Positions 18,527-23,660 of a stretch of 23,660 nt of DNA are shown here, piece after piece. Position 1 is the stretch's first letter. The number at the start of each line of letters is the position of its first letter. The stretch spans positions 1-23,660 of the forward strand of contig NBAY01000173.1 of NCBI GenBank assembly GCA_002794775.1, given 5' to 3'. The notes under the pieces were generated by a model. That model saw only the letters and a list, made by a program, of their open reading frames with translations. It was not told where the DNA came from and searched no databases. The stretch comes from Porodaedalea pini (Eukaryota; Basidiomycota; Agaricomycetes; Hymenochaetales; Hymenochaetaceae). The position numbers were made by a program, and so were the translations under genes.

Positions 18527-21164
18527 CCATTGGGGCGACTGACCGAGAAGAACAAGGGGCCTCGTATCCAGACTCAATAAAATATAACCAACCGTCTGTA
18601 CAGTATGTAGATGCAAATGACGTTGATGGTTTTTCTGATTATGAAGTCCCCACCGGTGTGAATGAAGAGAACAAGTACGAACAGCTGTTCGTGAGGGGAA
18701 CTGGTGGACGCCAGCTGGACTCCTCCTGAATGTCGGATACAACGTGGAGAGTGAAGCGAAAGAGGTGGATGCACATGCCCTCGTGGATTTGGGGTGTACG
18801 GGATCGTGCATCGACGTGAGGTTCATCGAACAGTATGGGTTGGAGACCAAACGTTACATCAGACCCCTCGCGGTGCTCAATGTGGATGGCATGCACAACG
18901 AGGCCGGTCTGATCGAGAATACGTCAATGTTGAGCTGATGATTGGACACCACAAGGAAAGGATCATCCTTGCAGTAACATCCCTAGCGTCCTCTAACATT
19001 TTCCTCGCTATGATTGGCTTCAACACCACAACCGGAGGTCGACTGGAAAAATGGGTTCGATTGAATTCACCCGCTGTCCAGAAGAGTGCGTGATCGAGAA
19101 GGAGAATGTAGAAGAGATGAGGAGGGTGAGAGAAGTGCGAATGAACAAGGCGTCCTGGCCCACATATCTCAACGACTACGCCGACATCTTCTCAGAGAAA
19201 GGATTCAAGAAGCTACCAGAACACCGCCCTGGGACCACGTTATTGACCTGAAGCCTGACTTCAAGCCTAGCAACTGCAAGATCTATCCATTGACACCAAC
19301 AGAACAACAGTCGCTAAAGGATTTCCTTGAAGAGAACCTGAAGTCGGGCCGTATACAAAAGTCGATCTCACCGATGGCGTCACCTTTCTTCTTCATCAAA
19401 AGGCCAACAAGTCTTTACGCCCAATTCAGGACTACCGAAAGCTTAACGAGGGGACAATCAAGAACAAGTACCCCTCCCCCTCATCGACGAGCTTGTCGAC
19501 AAGGTCAAGAAGGCGAAGTTCATCACCAGCTTGACCTCCGCTGGGGATACTACAATGTCCGGATCCGTGAAGGTGATGAGTGGAAGGCAGCGTTCCACAC
19601 AAACATGGGCCTCTTCGAACCGACAGTCATGTTTTTGGTCTTTGCAATGCACCGGCAACATTCCAGGTTTTGTCAACCACATTTTCAAGGGATTGATCTA
19701 CGACAACTTGATCATTGTCTACCTCGATGACATACTGATTCTCTCACAAACTCTCGAGGAACTATCGAGACATCGAGATGTGTCCTTCAGATCTTGCGAG
19801 AGAACGGCTTGTACCTAAAACCGGAAAAATGCGAGTTCGACGCCAAAGTTGTGAAGTACCTCGGCCACATTGTCGGAAATGGCGAGATCAGGGCTGACCC
19901 GGCAAAGACGGAAGCGATCGCAGACTGGCCAGTCCCTCGAAACCTCAAACAGCTGCAGCAATTCCTCAGTATGGGCAACTGGCTGTGGCGATTCATCAAG
20001 GACTACAGCAAGGTAGTCCATCCGCTGACATCGCTGACAGGCAAGAAGGACTGGGTATGGGAGACCGAACAGCAGGAGGCGTTCGAGGAGTTGAGACGAC
20101 GTCTCTGCTCACCTCCAGTCCTGGCCATCGTGAACGATGAGGGCCCTTTCGCATCGAAGCGACTCATCAAACTTCGCTCTTGGAGGAGTGTTGTTGCAGA
20201 AGCAGGACGGCAAGTGGAGGGTAGTCGCCTACAGGTCGGAAGCGCTCCTGCCAGCGGAACGAAACTACGAGATCTACGACAAGGAGATGCTCGCAATTGT
20301 TTCGGCACTCAAGGAGTGGAGGCAATACCTCCTTGGCGCCCGTCACCCTATCGAGATCTGGTCTGATCACGCCAACCTCACCTACTTCAGGTCAGCACAA
20401 AAGCTGAGCTATCGACAAGCTCACTGGTGGACAGAGCTCGAAGAATTCGACTTCCACCTCGAGCACAAGTCGGGGAAGACGATGGGCAAGGCGGACTTAC
20501 TGTCACGCAAGGCAGGCTATGACGAGGGCAAGGATGACAATGATGGTGTCATGTTCATCAAGGAGAAGTGGCTGAGTCGTGGAGTGGTGAGGACGTTGTG
20601 TGAGGAGGTGTTTGGACAGAGTGGGTGAAGCGCAGAGGGCGCAACACAAGTCAGAGAGGCCGACAGGGATGACAGAAGATGACGGGTTATGGCAGATGAG
20701 AGGCAAGGTGTACGTGCCGTCGTCAATGAAGGAGGCCGTATTGCGGAATGTCATGACTCGGTACTGGCTGGACACCCAGGAGCGTCAAAGATGGTGGAGC
20801 TCGTCCATCGAGACTTCTGGTAGACATCGATGTTCTCCGACGTCCGAGCGTACGTCCGAGGGTGTGATCGCTGTCAGAGAACAAAGGCTCTGAGGACGTC
20901 AAGGTCAAGGCCACTCCACCCAAACGCAGTCCCTGAAGGCCCCTGGGAAATCGTCATGGTCGACCTCATCAGAGAGCTCCTGGACTCCAAGGGGCACAAC
21001 GCGATCTGCGTCTTCGTTGATAGGTTCTCGAAGCAGATGCATGCGATTCCGATGACGACAAAGTTGTCAGCAGAAGGCATGGCTCAGCTGTACCACGACC
21101 ACGTCTTCCGCCTCCATGGTTTGCCAAAAAAGATCATCCATGACCGAGGCATGCAGTTCAACGT
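18527..21164 (+). pseudogene. Ty3/gypsy pol of element B, frameshifted and cut in integrase
   Basis: Order: protease (active site DLG at 18786-18794), reverse transcriptase (EQQSLKDFLEENLKSG, YLDD at 19719-19730), RNase H (about 20000-20540), integrase zinc finger (HRDFW, then CDRC at 20863-20874), and integrase core with the first Asp at 20962-20964 and the second in HDRGMQF at 21142-21144. The third acidic residue and the C-terminal part are missing because LTR C begins at 21165. Frame breaks by one base occur near 18720, 18917, 19010, 19229, 19397, 19474, 19631, 19762 and 20148, and a TAG replaces a Trp codon at 20821-20823. Most breaks are single missing bases in short runs, while the coding sense between them is well kept. 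That pattern suggests read error as much as natural decay. Confidence 0.92.
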
Positions 21165-21747
21165 TGTTAGAACCTGACTTTCACCTTTTCCTTTATTTTC
21201 CCTTTTTACCATTTCCTTTATTATATTCGTCCTTTTCATTATATTTACCCATCTTACACAATCATTCCACACTACCTTCATTCGTTCCATTCCACTCGTT
21301 ATGTAATGTTAGGTAATATAGTCTCACGGTCGTCGCTATATAAGGTCTCAGGAATCGCATGAACTCCTTGTTCTGCTTTTCCTCTTACCTCCGCGACGAC
21401 CTAGGTGAGACTCGTCCCCCTTGTATTAGTTTAGACTTGTATTAATCCTCTTACCTCCACGACGACCTAGCCTGAGTAAGCGTGTCCCGAGTCTACGCTC
21501 GAGTATAGCACGTCCCAGACGACAGTCAGCCGAGGCCTGCCAGTCCGAGTCATCTCCCGGCTCCCGCCTAACATAAAAGCAGAACCTCACCCAGGCTCAT
21601 CCCCAGCGTAAGTCGTCGCTGTCGACTCGCCTTCACTCGGTCTAGAGGAGCGCTCCCTCGACGGACTTGACGTGTAAACCCCCTAAACGACAACCCTCAA
21701 CCCTGCCCGGACGTTTTCGGACGTTCGTGTATTACGTAAATATATCA
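21165..21747 (+). repeat. LTR C (583 bp), 5' LTR of element C
   Basis: It starts TGTTAGAACCTGAC inside the pol B integrase core and ends by alignment at about 21747 (ATATCA), before the shared AACCGACATTTCCCGACCC leader. It contains TATATAAG at 21337-21344 and the paired repeat at 21381-21404 and 21447-21470. It keeps many CpGs that are TpG or CpA in LTR A, so it is the least decayed of the three. Confidence 0.87.
21337..21344 (+). promoter_or_regulatory. TATA box in LTR C
   Basis: TATATAAG followed by GTCTCAGG, placed like TATATAG in LTR B. It is the likely core promoter for element C RNA. Confidence 0.5.
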
Positions 21748-21981
21748 ACCGACATTTCCCGACCCTGGCTCTACGAATTAGCCTCTGGTGGAGCACGCAC
21801 CTAACGTGGACGTGGGTAACAAGACGAGTCCAAACTTCGACGACAATCTCGTTTGTAATCTCACTCGGATCTACCGCCTCGTCATCAACTTCACTGACGA
21901 ACCTGCTCAACGTTGGCGTAACCCCGGATCGAACGCGCAACCGATCCCTGTCCCTCCGCCAACGTCAAGATAGATCTCACC
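21748..21981 (+). other. Element C leader
   Basis: Same layout as the B leader: AACCGAC at the start, a frame reading VINFTDEPAQRWRNPGSNAQ then PIPVPPPTSR and a stop, overlapped by the gag frame (KIDLTDEQQRALPASARWDP from about 21966). There is no ATG in the gag frame before 22282; the position of the B start codon reads GCG. Confidence 0.6.
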
Positions 21982-23359
21982 GACGAACAGCAACGGGCCC
22001 TTCCTGCTTCAGCCCGTTGGGATCCAGACCGACCAGGCTACGTCGCGACCAATAATAGCGGCGTCACTCACGACATCTGGTGGAGTGAAATCCGGCGCAG
22101 CTGGTATTCATCAGACGAACGAGGGAGGAGAGCAAGGTGGCCCCCAGCCGCTCCGTCGTCACCTGCACCGTCAACGTCTACGGTCAACCTACCACCGACC
22201 CCAGGTCCTTACCGCGAGACCAACAGAGACCCCTCACCGCCGACTCCTCCAGAACCTTCGACACCCGCACCCGAACCCGCGATGTCAACAGAAGGTTTCA
22301 GCCAACAGCAAATGGCGCAGATCGCGGCCATCGTTGCGAATGCCTTCGCCCATCAGGCGAACAACGCCCCAGCACCGGTCGCGGCCGCTAACCCCCCGAC
22401 CCCCAACATAGATGTCGCCCGGCCACGAGAATTCACTGGTGGCGACGATTACCTCGACTTCAGACGTGAAGTCCTCCTTTTTGTATCCGCAAATCCAAGT
22501 CGATACCCTACGTCAGAGAGTAAGATTTATGTAGCTCTCTCCTACCTGAAGGGTGGTAATGCGGCAACGTGGGCGCAGAACTACGTCGAGGAGTCGACAA
22601 CGTCGGGGATCGTCACCTTCACCGACAGCTGGGAAAGATTCCAGGAACGACTCGACGCCTCGTTCGACGACCCGAATCGCAAGGAGAAAGCGCTGAAGGA
22701 TTTCGAGATAAGGTTCAGAAGGACCTAACCGCGGACGAGTTCTTCCAGAAGTTCGACGTGATAATTAAGCGCGCCGAGTTGAAAGACGACAGCGTCATCT
22801 GCGATCGCCTCAAGCGGGCGATGAACATCGAGGTGGTCCGTGGAGTGCTAAGGTCGACGCCAGTCCCAACGAAATACGAGGATTGGAAGAATAAGGCGAT
22901 TGAAATAGACCGTGGCGAACAGCAGATTCGCGCTATCCAACGAGGACGCGCCTTTCTTCCCCTTCCTCGCCTACCACAACAAGCGCCCCCAGCTCGCCGT
23001 CAGGTAGCGGCCCCTCACGTCGACAGACGCGATGCGACCGGCGTCACCTTTGGAGGCGCTGGTCAACCGATGGACGTCTCGATGAACGAGGCACAACGAC
23101 GATGTGCGTGCTGGATCTGTGGTGGGCTGGGCCACTTTAAAGACAAGTGCCCACAGGCGAAACCGATCATCCAGCGCATGCTGGAACTGATGGCGCCAGG
23201 GAACGTCGTGTCCGTCGCCAACGAGCTCGGAGCGATGAAGGAGTCGGCCTTCGAGGAAGTCGTAGACACTCAGAGGTCGACGGTGGAGGACTATGTGGAG
23301 GAAGAGGCGATAATGAAGAGGTCGTCGACTCGCAGGGTTTTGCGAATGGTCAGGCGTAG
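21982..23359 (+). pseudogene. Ty3/gypsy gag of element C, two frameshifts
   Basis: Close relative of gag B. MSTEGFSQQQMAQIAAIV starts at 22282, the gag domain follows (TWAQNYVEESTTSG, FQERLDASFDDPNRKEKAL), and the zinc knuckle CWICGGLGHFKDKC is at 23109-23150 with CX2CX4HX4C spacing. One extra base near 22700 moves the frame before FRDKVQKDLTADEFFQKF, and one missing base near 23308 in the acidic tail moves it again. The tail still ends NGQA and TAG at 23357-23359. Apart from these two one-base changes the coding sense is intact and rich in CpG, so it may be a young, intact gene with sequencing errors. Confidence 0.88.
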
Positions 23360-23660
23360 CCATCGGGGCGACTGACCGAGAAGAACAAGAGACTTCGAAT
23401 CCGGATCCGCTAAAATATAACCAACCGTTTGTACAATACGTAGATGCGAACAACGTCGATGGTTTTTCCCGATTACGAAGTCTCCACACGGTGTGAACAA
23501 GAATGAAGAGTACGAACAACTGTTCATGAGAGGAATGGCGGACGCCAGCTGGACCTTCTCCTGACCGTCGAGCATGAAATAGCTGGTGAGGCGAGAGAGG
23601 TAGATGCGCATGCCCTTGTAGATTCGGGATGCAGGGATCCTGCATCGACGTCAGGTTCGT
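23360..23660 (+). pseudogene. Start of pol C (protease), cut by window end
   Basis: Collinear with the start of pol B (TEKNK, then the YVDANNVDGFS-like segment). The protease active site reads DSG at 23621-23629, the standard retroviral-type aspartic protease motif, unlike DLG in A and B. One-base breaks are present (for example GGAATGGCGG near 23532, one G short of the related copies). The rest lies outside the window. Confidence 0.82.

Noticed and set aside
18527..21164. An envelope gene or extra frame after pol
   Set aside because: Each pol is cut by the next LTR, so no sequence after integrase is present to judge.
21900..21960. tRNA-like T-arm on the - strand (GTTCGATCC)
   Set aside because: The five bases on each side of the loop do not pair and no other tRNA arms are visible; it is part of the conserved leader frame.

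Overview
This is eukaryotic transposon-dense DNA, most probably from a basidiomycete fungus (Agaricomycetes-like). The reasons are Ty3/gypsy LTR retrotransposons with CCHC-type gag, a broken methyltransferase gene of a fungal class I family, very short introns (48-67 bp), and loss of CpG by C-to-T decay in the older repeats. No bacterial or phage features, rRNA, tRNA or CRISPR were seen.

Layout. Positions 1 to about 16901 form one giant, almost spacerless palindrome centred at about 8474/8475, with arms of about 8.4 kb. From the centre outward each arm holds: about 870 bp without a recognised gene; a convergent methyltransferase gene remnant (left 6611-7608 on +, right 9340-10331 on -); an LTR (A) that cuts into the 5' part of that gene; decayed gag of element A; a 1.66-1.68 kb TA-flanked, MITE-like element with its own 470 bp inner inverted repeat, lodged in gag A; the gag end and decayed pol of A; and a second LTR (B) that cuts pol A. 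The right arm then runs on into unduplicated sequence: the LTR B leader, a long open gag B (17207-18526), a frameshifted pol B cut in the integrase core by LTR C (21165-21747), and gag C plus the start of pol C up to the window end.

History inferred. The elements nest in one orientation: A in the methyltransferase gene, B in A, C in B. CpG decay gives the same order. A is most decayed, with in-frame TGA stops mostly at arginine positions; C keeps most CpGs. The MITE entered A, and the palindrome arose after B had inserted.

Two cautions. First, the arms differ mostly by single-base indels in short runs, and B and C pol/gag carry many similar one-base indels. This looks like uncorrected long-read error, so the palindrome may be a fold-back read or assembly artefact. 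Second, at five sites the left arm keeps a CpG where the right arm has TpG/CpA, which argues for two real, separately evolving copies. The strongest candidate for something new is this nested-palindrome structure and the duplicated, convergent methyltransferase gene; no intact new protein system is visible.
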